From Sphingobacterium corticibacterium (GTDB taxonomy: Bacteria > Bacteroidota > Bacteroidia > Sphingobacteriales > Sphingobacteriaceae): a DNA stretch of 64,000 nucleotides. Positions 54,714 through 62,700 of this stretch are shown piece after piece. The notes below the pieces were generated by a model. The model saw only the letters and a list, made by a program, of their open reading frames with translations, was not told where the DNA came from and ran no database searches. A program made the translations under genes and the position numbers. The DNA is taken from assembly GCF_004208525.1 (NCBI RefSeq), contig NZ_SGIT01000007.1:62001-126000 (forward strand), given 5' to 3'. Numbering within the stretch: the first letter of the stretch is position 1; each line of letters starts with the position of its first letter.

Positions 54714-55469
54714 TTAGACGGTTGTTTCTATGTAGCCCTTGTCTTTTAGGATGGTTTCTATTTCTTGCACCCTACCTTCGATTGAACCGTTAATCAGTGC
54801 ATTGGCACCGAACACCTTTTTTTCGCCACCTATTTCGACGAGTTGTACAGTTTTGGTTTCGTCTGGCTTAAATCGGATGGCCGTACCAGAAGGAATATCT
54901 AATCTATACCCCAGCGTAGCTAGGCGATCGAATTTCAACACTTTGTTTGTTTCAATAAACGGATAGTGAGATCCGACCTGTACCGAGCGATTTCCAGCAT
55001 TATATACGGATATTTCTACAGTAGATTTTTTAGCATTGAGTTCTATTTCTCCTGCTGTTACAAAAGATTCACCAGGAGAAGCCGTAGTGCTGTTATTAAT
55101 TACCTTTTCCGTACCCGTTCGTGTAAGTCCGGACCCGTAGAGTGCAAAACCATTGTCGATCGCCGATCGATTGATGGGTTGGTGCACTGTAACCAATTTT
55201 GTGCCGTCAGGGAACGTACCTTCAACTTGAACGGTATCGAGCAATGCAGGCACACCGTCCATCACATCGTCAAATCCAAGTATTTCCCGACCCTTCTCCA
55301 TCAAGTTTTTTACGGATTCACCTTCACGGATGAACTCCAGCAGCTGTGTGGCTATCAGCGCCACAGATTCCGGATAATTTAATTTGATACCTCTCGCGTA
55401 TCTTTTTTGTGCTACAAATCCTGCATTATGCAGCATGAGCTTTTCTATTTCTTTTGGGGATAATTTCAT
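54714..55469 (-). CDS. ureAB: Fused urease gamma-beta subunit (UreA-UreB)
   Basis: The 251-residue protein joins the two small urease subunits. Residues 1-100 are the gamma subunit ('LSPKEIEKLMLHNAGFVAQKRYARGIKLNYPESVALI' in pieces, 'GREILGFDDVMDGVPALLDTVQVEGTFPDGTKLVTVH' in pieces). A linker of about 30 residues leads into the beta subunit from about 130 ('PGESFVTAGEIELNAKK', 'VEISVYNAGNRSVQVGSHYPFIETNK' in pieces, 'GYRLDIPSGTAIRFKPDETKTVQLVEIGG' in part, 'VFGANALINGSI'). Gamma-beta fusions are best known from Helicobacter, where the fused chain is called UreA. Here the rest of the operon is quite unlike Helicobacter. The gene lies 37 bp after urtE, so uptake and breakdown of urea are co-expressed. 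Confidence 0.95.
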   Translation of the reverse strand: MKLSPKEIEKLMLHNAGFVAQKRYARGIKLNYPESVALIATQLLEFIREGESVKNLMEKGREILGFDDVMDGVPALLDTVQVEGTFPDGTKLVTVHQPINRSAIDNGFALYGSGLTRTGTEKVINNSTTASPGESFVTAGEIELNAKKSTVEISVYNAGNRSVQVGSHYPFIETNKVLKFDRLATLGYRLDIPSGTAIRFKPDETKTVQLVEIGGEKKVFGANALINGSIEGRVQEIETILKDKGYIETTV

Positions 55470-55506
55470 GCTTTTTAACTGTTTTAAATTTCTGTAAATA
55501 CTATTT

Positions 55507-56220
55507 CTATACCGCTATGTGCTCCTGTAATTCTCCGAAATCGAATAAACCTGCTACACCGTTTTTTATCATCTTCCCTCTATCCATAAGGTAAAAATGA
55601 TCGGAAACATGCTTCGCAAAATCTATTTTCTGTTCGACCAGTAAAACAGATAGATTTTTTTCAGATACGAGCCTTCGTATAATGTCACCTATTTCATATG
55701 CAATCGAGGGTTGGATACCTTCAGTCGGCTCATCCAGGAGCAAAAGTTTGGGAGCGCTGATTAGCGTTCGGGCTATGGCAAGCTGTTGTTGTTGTCCGCC
55801 GCTGAGGTTACCTCCAAGCCGTTTTCTAAACTCCTGGAGTACAGGGAAAAGATCATAGATTTCTTCCTCGGTCATTTTTGCTTTGTAGTCTGCTGTTGCT
55901 TCTAGCCCCAGAAGTAGGTTTTCGCGTACAGTCAGTTTAGGGATGATTTCCCTGCCCTGCGGCACGTAACCTACGCCAGCTTTCGCAATTTTATAGGAAG
56001 CTTGGTTTACGATGGACGTGCCATTAAAATCTATGTTTCCTTCCTGTGCCTTGACCAAGCCCATAATGGTTTTCAGCAGCGTTGACTTTCCAACACCATT
56101 GCGTCCCATCACGGTAGTAACCGCTGCTTTTTTTACCTGCATGTCCACAGACCATAAGATGGTGCTTTGTCCATATGCGGCTTTCACGCGGTCGACAGAC
56201 AATATTATTTCTTCGTTCAT
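55507..56220 (-). CDS. urtE: Urea ABC transporter ATP-binding protein UrtE
   Basis: This 237-residue ATPase of the LivF/UrtE type has Walker A 'GRNGVGKSTLLKTI', Q-loop region 'VGYVPQGREIIPKLTVRENL', signature 'LSGGQQQQLAIARTL', Walker B 'LLLLDEPTEGIQPS' and the switch His region 'LLVEQKIDFAKHVSDHFYLMDRG' in pieces. The phrase 'TEGIQPSIA' is characteristic of UrtE as opposed to LivF. It overlaps urtD by 4 bp. Together with UrtD it powers the UrtBC permease on the cytoplasmic side of the inner membrane. Confidence 0.93.
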   Translation of the reverse strand: MNEEIILSVDRVKAAYGQSTILWSVDMQVKKAAVTTVMGRNGVGKSTLLKTIMGLVKAQEGNIDFNGTSIVNQASYKIAKAGVGYVPQGREIIPKLTVRENLLLGLEATADYKAKMTEEEIYDLFPVLQEFRKRLGGNLSGGQQQQLAIARTLISAPKLLLLDEPTEGIQPSIAYEIGDIIRRLVSEKNLSVLLVEQKIDFAKHVSDHFYLMDRGKMIKNGVAGLFDFGELQEHIAV

Positions 56221-56987
56221 ATACTGGCTTTTATTCGTTCTGAATTCGATCTTCCGAGATAACTATCGATTACACGTTGGTCGTTTCTTACCTCCTCAAA
56301 TGTACCTTCTGTGAGCAGTTGTCCATTGACAAGTACGGTCACGGTTTTTTGGGCAATCTGTTTGACAAAGTGCATATCGTGCTCTATAACGATTACACCG
56401 TGCTGCGTCGATAATTCGAGAAGTAGTTCTCCGGTTTTTTCCGTTTCCCTATCAGACATTCCCGCTGCGGGCTCGTCGATCAGCATGAGTTTCGGATCCT
56501 GCAGGACCACAATAGCAATTTCCAACCACTGCTTCTGTCCGTGCGAAAGCTCACCTGCACATTTATCTAATACACCGTGTAGACCAACCCGCACAGCCGT
56601 GTGACGTATCTTATCGTCGATAGCACTATCCATTTTGAAGAAGAGAGAGGCAAGCACACTCTTTTTCATTTTTGTCGCCAGCAACATATTATCATATACC
56701 GATAAACTCGGGAATATCGAAGGCTTCTGGAACTTGCGTCCAATGCCCATCTCCGCAATCTGTATTTCTGTCATGCCCAAAATCTGCTTGCCATCGAAAA
56801 ATACGGTGCCGTGATCAGCTTTGGTTCTACCACACAGCAAATCCATAAACGTAGACTTGCCGGCACCGTTCGGACCTATTATGACGCGCAGTTCTCGGGG
56901 TGCTAGAGAAAAATTGTGGAGATTCAACGCCTGCAATCCTCCAAAGGACACCGAAAGATCTTTTACTGTTAATAACATATCTATCAT
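56217..56987 (-). CDS. urtD: Urea ABC transporter ATP-binding protein UrtD
   Basis: The 256-residue ATPase is of the LivG/UrtD type: 'VKDLSVSFGGLQALN' at the start, Walker A 'GPNGAGKSTFMDLLCGRTKAD', 'GIGRKFQKPSIFPSLSVYDNMLLA' in pieces, signature 'LSHGQKQWLEIAIVV', Walker B 'LMLIDEPAAGMSDRETEKTGELL' in pieces. The 'LSHGQKQWLEI' form of the signature is the hallmark of UrtD. It overlaps urtE by 4 bp and lies 15 bp after urtC. It forms the ATPase heterodimer with UrtE. Confidence 0.93.
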   Translation of the reverse strand: MIDMLLTVKDLSVSFGGLQALNLHNFSLAPRELRVIIGPNGAGKSTFMDLLCGRTKADHGTVFFDGKQILGMTEIQIAEMGIGRKFQKPSIFPSLSVYDNMLLATKMKKSVLASLFFKMDSAIDDKIRHTAVRVGLHGVLDKCAGELSHGQKQWLEIAIVVLQDPKLMLIDEPAAGMSDRETEKTGELLLELSTQHGVIVIEHDMHFVKQIAQKTVTVLVNGQLLTEGTFEEVRNDQRVIDSYLGRSNSERIKASI

Positions 56988-57002
56988 TTTATGATTATTG
57001 AT

Positions 57003-58082
57003 TTAGGGGAGGGGTGCTGCTGCGGTCTTTCGCGACTTAAGTCCCACACGGATAGCCAGCTTTTCGAACAATCCTAAAAAGCCTTTATCGAAGTACAGCA
57101 CCGTAAGTACATATAATATACCTAAAATAAATAGCCAACCTTCCGGGAATACCGTGGTGCAGACGCTATACAGGCAATTGACTGATATGGCGCCCAAGAT
57201 TGCCCCTTTGAGATGGCCCCGTCCGCCAAGTGCTACCCACATGAGCATCTCCACGGACGCTTTAACATCCATTCTGCCGGGGGTGATAATCCCTGTCTGC
57301 GGTACATATAGCATGCCGGCTATGGCGCCTATTACCGCTGCAATAATAAAAATGGTTAGTTTATAATGGAGTACCCTATAGGCGGTAAAACCCACCCTAG
57401 ATTCACTATCCCGGATGGCAAGCAACACCTTTCCGAACTTTGATCCAACAATATGCCGACAGATCTGATATACACCAGCGAGCGTAGCTAGGGATACCAT
57501 ATATAAGCCTAATTTGACAGCAGGCTGGCTGAGATCAAAACCCAGTAATGTCTTAAAATTAGTAAGACCATTGGTGCCGCCCATATTCGTTTCATTGCGT
57601 ATAAATAATAGGTATACCGAAAGCGCCAGCGCCTGGGTAATGATAGCCATATATACACCTTTTATGCGGCTTCTAAAGATAAAATATCCTATGATGAACG
57701 CCACAGCTGCTGGAATAAGAAGTCCCAATAATAGCGTAGGAATAAAGTTTTGGAAAGGCATCCAGAAGAAAGGAAGTTCCGTTAAGTTATTCCACGACAT
57801 AAAGTCAGGCAGAAACGCGGGTGATGAATCCGCCTGGAGTGTAAGATACATGCCTATACCATATCCGCCCAGACAAAAGAAAATGGCTTGGCACATGGAC
57901 ATGATGCCGGTGTACCCCCAAATGAGGTCGATGCCCAGTGCAGCTATCGCAAAGCAAAAATAACGCCCCCATAATGATATACTGTTCACGGATATCAGCC
58001 CTGCGCTATACCCCAGCGGGAGGAGTATAGCAAAGAACGATAAAAATACAATAGGAATAATTTTATCCGATTTTAATAACAT
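57003..58082 (-). CDS. urtC: Urea ABC transporter permease UrtC
   Basis: The 359-residue membrane protein of the LivM type has about ten hydrophobic segments. Early motifs 'LGIDLIWGYTGIMSMCQAIFFCLGGYGIGMYL' in pieces, then 'KGVYMAIITQALALSVYLLFIRNETNMGGTNGLTNF' in pieces, and 'AIRDSESRVGFTAYRVLHYKL' in part are conserved in UrtC. The motif 'WVALGGRGHLKGAILGA' is near the end. It pairs with UrtB to form the transmembrane path. It lies 34 bp after urtB and 15 bp before urtD in the same operon. Confidence 0.93.
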   Translation of the reverse strand: MLLKSDKIIPIVFLSFFAILLPLGYSAGLISVNSISLWGRYFCFAIAALGIDLIWGYTGIMSMCQAIFFCLGGYGIGMYLTLQADSSPAFLPDFMSWNNLTELPFFWMPFQNFIPTLLLGLLIPAAVAFIIGYFIFRSRIKGVYMAIITQALALSVYLLFIRNETNMGGTNGLTNFKTLLGFDLSQPAVKLGLYMVSLATLAGVYQICRHIVGSKFGKVLLAIRDSESRVGFTAYRVLHYKLTIFIIAAVIGAIAGMLYVPQTGIITPGRMDVKASVEMLMWVALGGRGHLKGAILGAISVNCLYSVCTTVFPEGWLFILGILYVLTVLYFDKGFLGLFEKLAIRVGLKSRKTAAAPLP

Positions 58083-58116
58083 GTTTGCCGTAGTTTAATG
58101 ATGTACATATTTGATT

Positions 58117-59781
58117 TTATTCTTCGGCTGACCGGCCCTTGTCAGGAAATAACCCTTTGGGTCGGAACTGCATAAAGATCATGATGATAAATAAGATGGT
58201 AACCTTGCCGTATACAGCCTCAAAAAACGCTTCGAGGATCTTGGACGAGATGCCAATTCCTAATCCTGATACAATGATGCCTACAATTTTCCCCACACCA
58301 CCTATCACGACCATGAGGAAAGAATCGACGATGTAAGACTGCCCCATATCTGGAACGACATTCCCGATCAGCGTCATTGCACAGCCAGCTAGACCCGCTA
58401 ATCCCGATCCCATGAAAAAAGTGATTACATTGACGCGTTTGGTATCTATACCTAAGCAGGCGCTCATGTTACGGTTCTGCGTGACTGCGCGGATCTGAAG
58501 TCCGAGACGCGTATGCATTAAAACCCAGTATACGAGTGCTACGATGATCAACGTCAGCACAATGATAAACAGTCGGTTATACGGAAGTACGAGCTGCGGG
58601 TTAATGTAGATTCCACCCGAAAGTATGGCGGGCAATTTGACAGCCGTCATATCGCCGAATATCCATCGCGCAAGTTGGATAAGTATTAAACTAACTCCCC
58701 AGGTCGCTAACAGACTATCAAGTGGTTTTGCATAAAGGCGTCTCACGACCAGCCTTTCTAATAGAAGTCCGGCCGATCCAGCTACAATGAACGATAGGGG
58801 CAGCGCCGCCAGAAAGAACCAGTCAGAGGATTGTATTCCGAATACATTGGAAAAAAGGAGCTGTACGCTAAACGTCGCATAAGCACCGATCATCAAAAAT
58901 TCGCCATGTGCCATGTTGATGATACCCGCTAAGCCGTATACGATTCCTAGGCCAAGCGAAATCAGAATAAGGATACTCGCTAAACTGAGTCCGCTGAAAG
59001 CGTTTTGTATGCGCTCTATCCAAGCGGATTTTGCGGCCAGTTTTTCTGCTTTGGATAGGAGATAGGCAGATGCGTCTTCAGGCAACCCGTCCCGTTTCGT
59101 GAAATTTTGTAAGAGCTGAAGTGTATTGTTGCCACCAGTATTATATAGGGAATCCGCCCATGCCGTTATTTCGCTGGTAGTTGTTGCCTTCGTCATCTGA
59201 AAATAACAATATGCTTCCCGTCCGGCCACCAGTACCTTGGGGTCGTCCTCATGCGAGAGCGCCCAAGATAAAAGTTCCGGTGCTATATCATCGGATTGTA
59301 GAGCCTCGAGGTAGGCCGCTGCTCGTATCTGTGTATTCGGATTGAACAGATTTGTTCGAACGCCTAACCCTGATACTGACAGACGATCGGGACGTGCGAT
59401 AGGTACGCTTTGTAATTCTTCCTGTGAAACCGATAAAGGTTGCTGCTCGTCGTCTAATACCATGGTGTATGTTGGGTATAACTTTCGGAGCAGCATATAT
59501 CCTTCTGGTGTATCAGCATCCTTACGAGCGACTACAAGCTCGTCTTTCCATATATATAAAGTGGAATTTTGTACGGCGGCCAAAAAAGGTAAAACAGCTG
59601 GATTGTCCTGTTGAAGCAATTTTTGGATTGCCTCAGATCTATCAACCTCGCCGGAAGGATTCGCTACCTGTTGCATGAAAACGGTGATCGAATCCTGGGA
59701 ACCATATGTCGTTAAATAAAAGAAACAACATAGTATTCCCCAGATAAACGTTTTTAGTGCTTGTACATTGTTGGTCATCAT
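58117..59781 (-). CDS. urtB: Urea ABC transporter permease UrtB
   Basis: The 554-residue protein has a signal-like N-terminal helix. A soluble region of about 250 residues follows with HEAT-like helices ('IRAAAYLEALQSDDIAPELLSWALSHEDDP' in pieces). The LivH-type permease with about eight membrane segments runs from residue 270 ('LGLGIVYGLAGIINMAHGEFLMIGAYATF' in pieces, 'WGVSLILIQLARWIFG', 'MGSGLAGLAGCAMTLIGNVVPDMGQSYIVDSFLMVVIGGVG' in pieces). The long extracytoplasmic region is normal for UrtB and separates it from amino-acid permeases. Its start lies only 6 bp from the urtA stop. Confidence 0.93.
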   Translation of the reverse strand: MMTNNVQALKTFIWGILCCFFYLTTYGSQDSITVFMQQVANPSGEVDRSEAIQKLLQQDNPAVLPFLAAVQNSTLYIWKDELVVARKDADTPEGYMLLRKLYPTYTMVLDDEQQPLSVSQEELQSVPIARPDRLSVSGLGVRTNLFNPNTQIRAAAYLEALQSDDIAPELLSWALSHEDDPKVLVAGREAYCYFQMTKATTTSEITAWADSLYNTGGNNTLQLLQNFTKRDGLPEDASAYLLSKAEKLAAKSAWIERIQNAFSGLSLASILILISLGLGIVYGLAGIINMAHGEFLMIGAYATFSVQLLFSNVFGIQSSDWFFLAALPLSFIVAGSAGLLLERLVVRRLYAKPLDSLLATWGVSLILIQLARWIFGDMTAVKLPAILSGGIYINPQLVLPYNRLFIIVLTLIIVALVYWVLMHTRLGLQIRAVTQNRNMSACLGIDTKRVNVITFFMGSGLAGLAGCAMTLIGNVVPDMGQSYIVDSFLMVVIGGVGKIVGIIVSGLGIGISSKILEAFFEAVYGKVTILFIIMIFMQFRPKGLFPDKGRSAEE

Positions 59782-59787
59782 GAAATC

Positions 59788-61056
59788 TTATTTTGCTCCA
59801 CCAAAATCGAAGAAGGGTTGCGGTTCTATCAATCCTTCCGACTGCCATATGATATCAAACTGTCCATCAGGTTTAATCTCCCCAATCAACGCCGGTTTGG
59901 CCAGGTGGTTTAGTTTGCTGTCCATTGTTACAGTTCCTGCAGGAGAATCAAACGATAGGCCCAAAAGTGCTTCGCGCACTTTGTCTACCTCAAATGACCC
60001 TGCTTTTTCTACAGCTTTAGCCCATAGATAAACATTGGTATAAGCCCACGTTATCGGGTCATCTACGACGCGGCTACTTCCTCCAGGTAATTTATTTTCG
60101 TCACAAAATTTCTTGAAATTTTCGACGAACTGTTTGTTCTCTGGTGTATCCATCGACTGAAAATAATTCCAAGCGGCTAAGTGACCTACTAAAAATTCCG
60201 TGTCCATAGACCGCAGCTCGTCCTCTGCTACCGAAAATGCCATTATAGGGCATGTGACCGCCGTCAGTCCTTGATTGGCAAATTCTTTATAAAAAGGAAT
60301 GTTGGAGTCACCATTGATAGTGGATAGTACACAGGCTTTGCCACCAAGGGCAAACTTTTTGATTTTAGACACGATCGTCTGATAATCTTGGTGGTGGAAT
60401 GGCGTATATTCCTCGATGATATTTTCGGGTGGAACACCATTCGTCAATAAGTAAGATTTTAGTATTTTATTGGCTATACGTGGAAAAACATAGTCTGTGC
60501 CCAGTAAATAGAAACGTTTATAGCTGCCCCCCTCAGGACTCATTAAATATTGCGCTGCCGGGATTAATTGCTGATTGGGTACAGCTCCTGAATATACGAC
60601 ATTTTTGGAACTCTCTTCGCCCTCGTATTGTACCGGGTAAAAAAGCAGACCATTTTGCTGTTCAAATACCGGTAGCACCGATTTTCTGGAAACGGAAGTC
60701 CAGCATCCGAAAACGGCTGACACCTTTTTATCGATCAGCAGTTCTTTCGATTTCTCGGCAAATAAATCCCAATCTGACGCGGGGTCGACTACTACGGGTT
60801 CGATCTGTTTCCCCAATACACCACCATCGTTATTAATTTCATCGATTGCCATCTCTACGGCATCCCTAAGCGAAACCTCTGATATGGCCATCGTGCCGCT
60901 TAGCGAATGTAAAATACCGACCTTTACCGTATTTTCACCACTGGTTTCCGTGGCGGATTTATTACTGTTTCCTGAATTGCAAGCTGCAAGTAACAGCACG
61001 CCTGTTCCGATTAATAAAGTGGCGGGTTTTAATAGAGATTTTAGTCTAACATTCAT
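59788..61056 (-). CDS. urtA: Urea ABC transporter substrate-binding lipoprotein UrtA
   Basis: The 422-residue lipoprotein has lipobox 'VLLLAAC' (Cys26). The mature part follows the UrtA/LivJ pattern: 'KVGILHSLSGTMAISEVSLRDAVEMAIDEINNDGGVLG' in pieces, 'FGCWTSVSRKSVLPVFEQQNGLLFYPVQYEGEESS' in pieces, 'NQQLIPAAQYLMS' and 'RFYLLGTDYVFPR'. The tail 'WQSEGLIEPQPFFDF' fits UrtA. It binds urea in the periplasm and delivers it to UrtBC. It is the second gene of the operon after the porin (33-bp gap). In Bacteroidota such high-affinity urea uptake lets cells use urea at low concentration. Confidence 0.94.
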   Translation of the reverse strand: MNVRLKSLLKPATLLIGTGVLLLAACNSGNSNKSATETSGENTVKVGILHSLSGTMAISEVSLRDAVEMAIDEINNDGGVLGKQIEPVVVDPASDWDLFAEKSKELLIDKKVSAVFGCWTSVSRKSVLPVFEQQNGLLFYPVQYEGEESSKNVVYSGAVPNQQLIPAAQYLMSPEGGSYKRFYLLGTDYVFPRIANKILKSYLLTNGVPPENIIEEYTPFHHQDYQTIVSKIKKFALGGKACVLSTINGDSNIPFYKEFANQGLTAVTCPIMAFSVAEDELRSMDTEFLVGHLAAWNYFQSMDTPENKQFVENFKKFCDENKLPGGSSRVVDDPITWAYTNVYLWAKAVEKAGSFEVDKVREALLGLSFDSPAGTVTMDSKLNHLAKPALIGEIKPDGQFDIIWQSEGLIEPQPFFDFGGAK

Positions 61057-61089
61057 GTCGTTTATATTTTAAGGTGTGTCAAAGTGTAA

Positions 61090-62466
61090 TTAGAAAATAA
61101 AAAACTGTAGTTGCAGCCAGCACTGTCCGTATGTCTGTTTTTCAAATTTTGCTGTGGCTGTATTTTCTACATTATAACTACGTGTCGTATAGGAGAGGCG
61201 AAGGTTTGTTCCAAAATCGTTAAAAAAGTAATTTAACCCTCCGCCAACTACAGATCCCGAATTCAATTTATCAAAACGGTCGAGGTCAATCTCGCCAGCC
61301 TGTATAGATTCGGCTTTCACCTGGTTATTTTCATACTTGATCCAGGGTTGTAGGCGAGTGCTCTTGAAGTAGTATCCTAGCTCTAGAAATTGAACCGTTT
61401 GCTTTGGTATCGATGTTGCAAAAGAATATTTGCCGGTTGATGTGCCGCCAGACATATACTGAAAAGCCGCACTTAATGTTATGGAACCGTCGTTCGAGAC
61501 CGGATAATCTAAAAAGAGGTCACTGCTATAATTATGATAACTGCTTTGCGTGTCGTATCCTAGGCCCCATGTAAGTACTTTCCGTTGGCCGAGATTGGTA
61601 CCGGCGTAGTAATAATCCTTATCCTTATCCAGAAAGTTATAGGCGAGGCGTCCAACGTAACGCAATGGATCTTTTTCATCTACAATACGACCGGTGAATA
61701 CGCCGATACGATATTCAAATTTATCCTTAAATAGAAATCCCCGCGCATTCACGCCTAAATCCCGTCCGAAGTTGCCCTGCAATGGACTATCTTCAAACAT
61801 GTTGTAGGGATATTGAAAGTAAGAAAAATCATTAGTCAGTAACGTTGCTGCACTTTGGAGGCCGTTTCGATTGTTGGAAACGAGTTGTTTTCCGACGACA
61901 AGCTGAAACGCGTTTGTGAATTCATGCTGGTATTGGGCGTCCAAAATAATCTGAGATACTTTCACGTTTTTTGTGCCGTCAGCATTTCTCGAGCCAATAA
62001 TGGAAGGCAGATCTGTCTCTATAAAAAAGCTACCTTTCTTGGATAACTGGCCGCCTACTAGTACACGCGCACGGTATAAAGAAAAGCCCTTGCCCCATGA
62101 TTTCGGTTCTGGTGCCGTGTGTGGGGCCGAATAACCGTCTTGTTGAGTAGAAGCAAACATGTGTATTAGTGCACCGATTTGAATCGAAGGTCTAAATGTA
62201 GAATCTTTTTCTGTTTGCTGTTTACGATGGTTTATATCTAATAGACTGTACTTACGTATATTTTCCAAGTATGGAACCTCGAGTAATACATGTGGTCGGT
62301 TAGGAGGGGTTGATTTTAGTTTGTTGTCTGTGGATTTGTTTGTAAAAAAAGATTCTTTTGTGTGTTTTTTTGGAATATTTGCTTGTGTTGTTGTTAAAAT
62401 TAGGGATGATATTGTAAAAAGTGATATTTTTTTGAAGTTAATTGTTGATTTTGTTAGTCTTTTCAT
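61090..62466 (-). CDS. Outer-membrane porin of the urea operon (OprO/OprP-like fold)
   Basis: The 458-residue protein has a signal peptide. A Lys/Asn/Thr-rich N-terminal stretch of about 75 residues follows, then a barrel of amphipathic strands ending in 'WLQLQFFIF' with the terminal Phe required for outer-membrane assembly. Strand-turn features such as 'SFFIETDLPSII', 'GKQLVSNNRNGLQSA' and 'YEFRIGVFTGR'-like segments resemble phosphate-selective porins O and P and related DUF families. As the first gene of the urt-ure operon it probably lets urea (or short amides) cross the outer membrane. Urea selectivity is inferred from context only. The N-terminus is AT-rich in codon use, matching the A-rich leader upstream. 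Confidence 0.75.
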   Translation of the reverse strand: MKRLTKSTINFKKISLFTISSLILTTTQANIPKKHTKESFFTNKSTDNKLKSTPPNRPHVLLEVPYLENIRKYSLLDINHRKQQTEKDSTFRPSIQIGALIHMFASTQQDGYSAPHTAPEPKSWGKGFSLYRARVLVGGQLSKKGSFFIETDLPSIIGSRNADGTKNVKVSQIILDAQYQHEFTNAFQLVVGKQLVSNNRNGLQSAATLLTNDFSYFQYPYNMFEDSPLQGNFGRDLGVNARGFLFKDKFEYRIGVFTGRIVDEKDPLRYVGRLAYNFLDKDKDYYYAGTNLGQRKVLTWGLGYDTQSSYHNYSSDLFLDYPVSNDGSITLSAAFQYMSGGTSTGKYSFATSIPKQTVQFLELGYYFKSTRLQPWIKYENNQVKAESIQAGEIDLDRFDKLNSGSVVGGGLNYFFNDFGTNLRLSYTTRSYNVENTATAKFEKQTYGQCWLQLQFFIF

Positions 62467-62509
62467 GATTTTGAGTATAAAAATACGTAGGTGTTGCTAA
62501 TTATTTAGT

Positions 62510-62540
62510 CAAATATACTTAAGTATTTTTAAAAATCAAT
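62510..62540 (-). promoter_or_regulatory. Promoter of the porin-urt-ure operon
   Basis: On the minus strand TATATTTG (62510-62517) is a full match to the -7 consensus TAnnTTTG. ATTG at 62537-62540 sits 19 bp upstream in the -33 position. The start of transcription would be near 62503, giving a leader of about 36 nt before the porin ATG. This is the best promoter match in the window. Confidence 0.65.
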
Positions 62541-62700
62541 TTTAAAATTATTTTTTTTAGTGTTTTTTATGGGTAAATTTATGTTTTTTCGTTTTTACTT
62601 GTCTTTTTTATGTGTTTTTGGTTTTTTTTTATGGTGTTTTTTGATGGTTATGTGTGTTTTTTTTTATAGTGTTATTGTTTTGTGGTGTTTTTTTTCTTCA
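62541..62700. repeat. Strongly strand-biased T-rich low-complexity tract
   Basis: The plus strand is mostly T with interspersed G and almost no C. It repeats words such as GTGTTTTTT, GGTTTTTTTTT and GGTGTTTTTT about six times. The tract fills the gap between the porin gene and the PepSY gene and runs into the last codons of the latter. On the coding (minus) strand it is A-rich and would be the 3' untranslated region of the PepSY transcript and the upstream element of the urea promoter. I see no ORF or hairpin in it. Confidence 0.7.
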
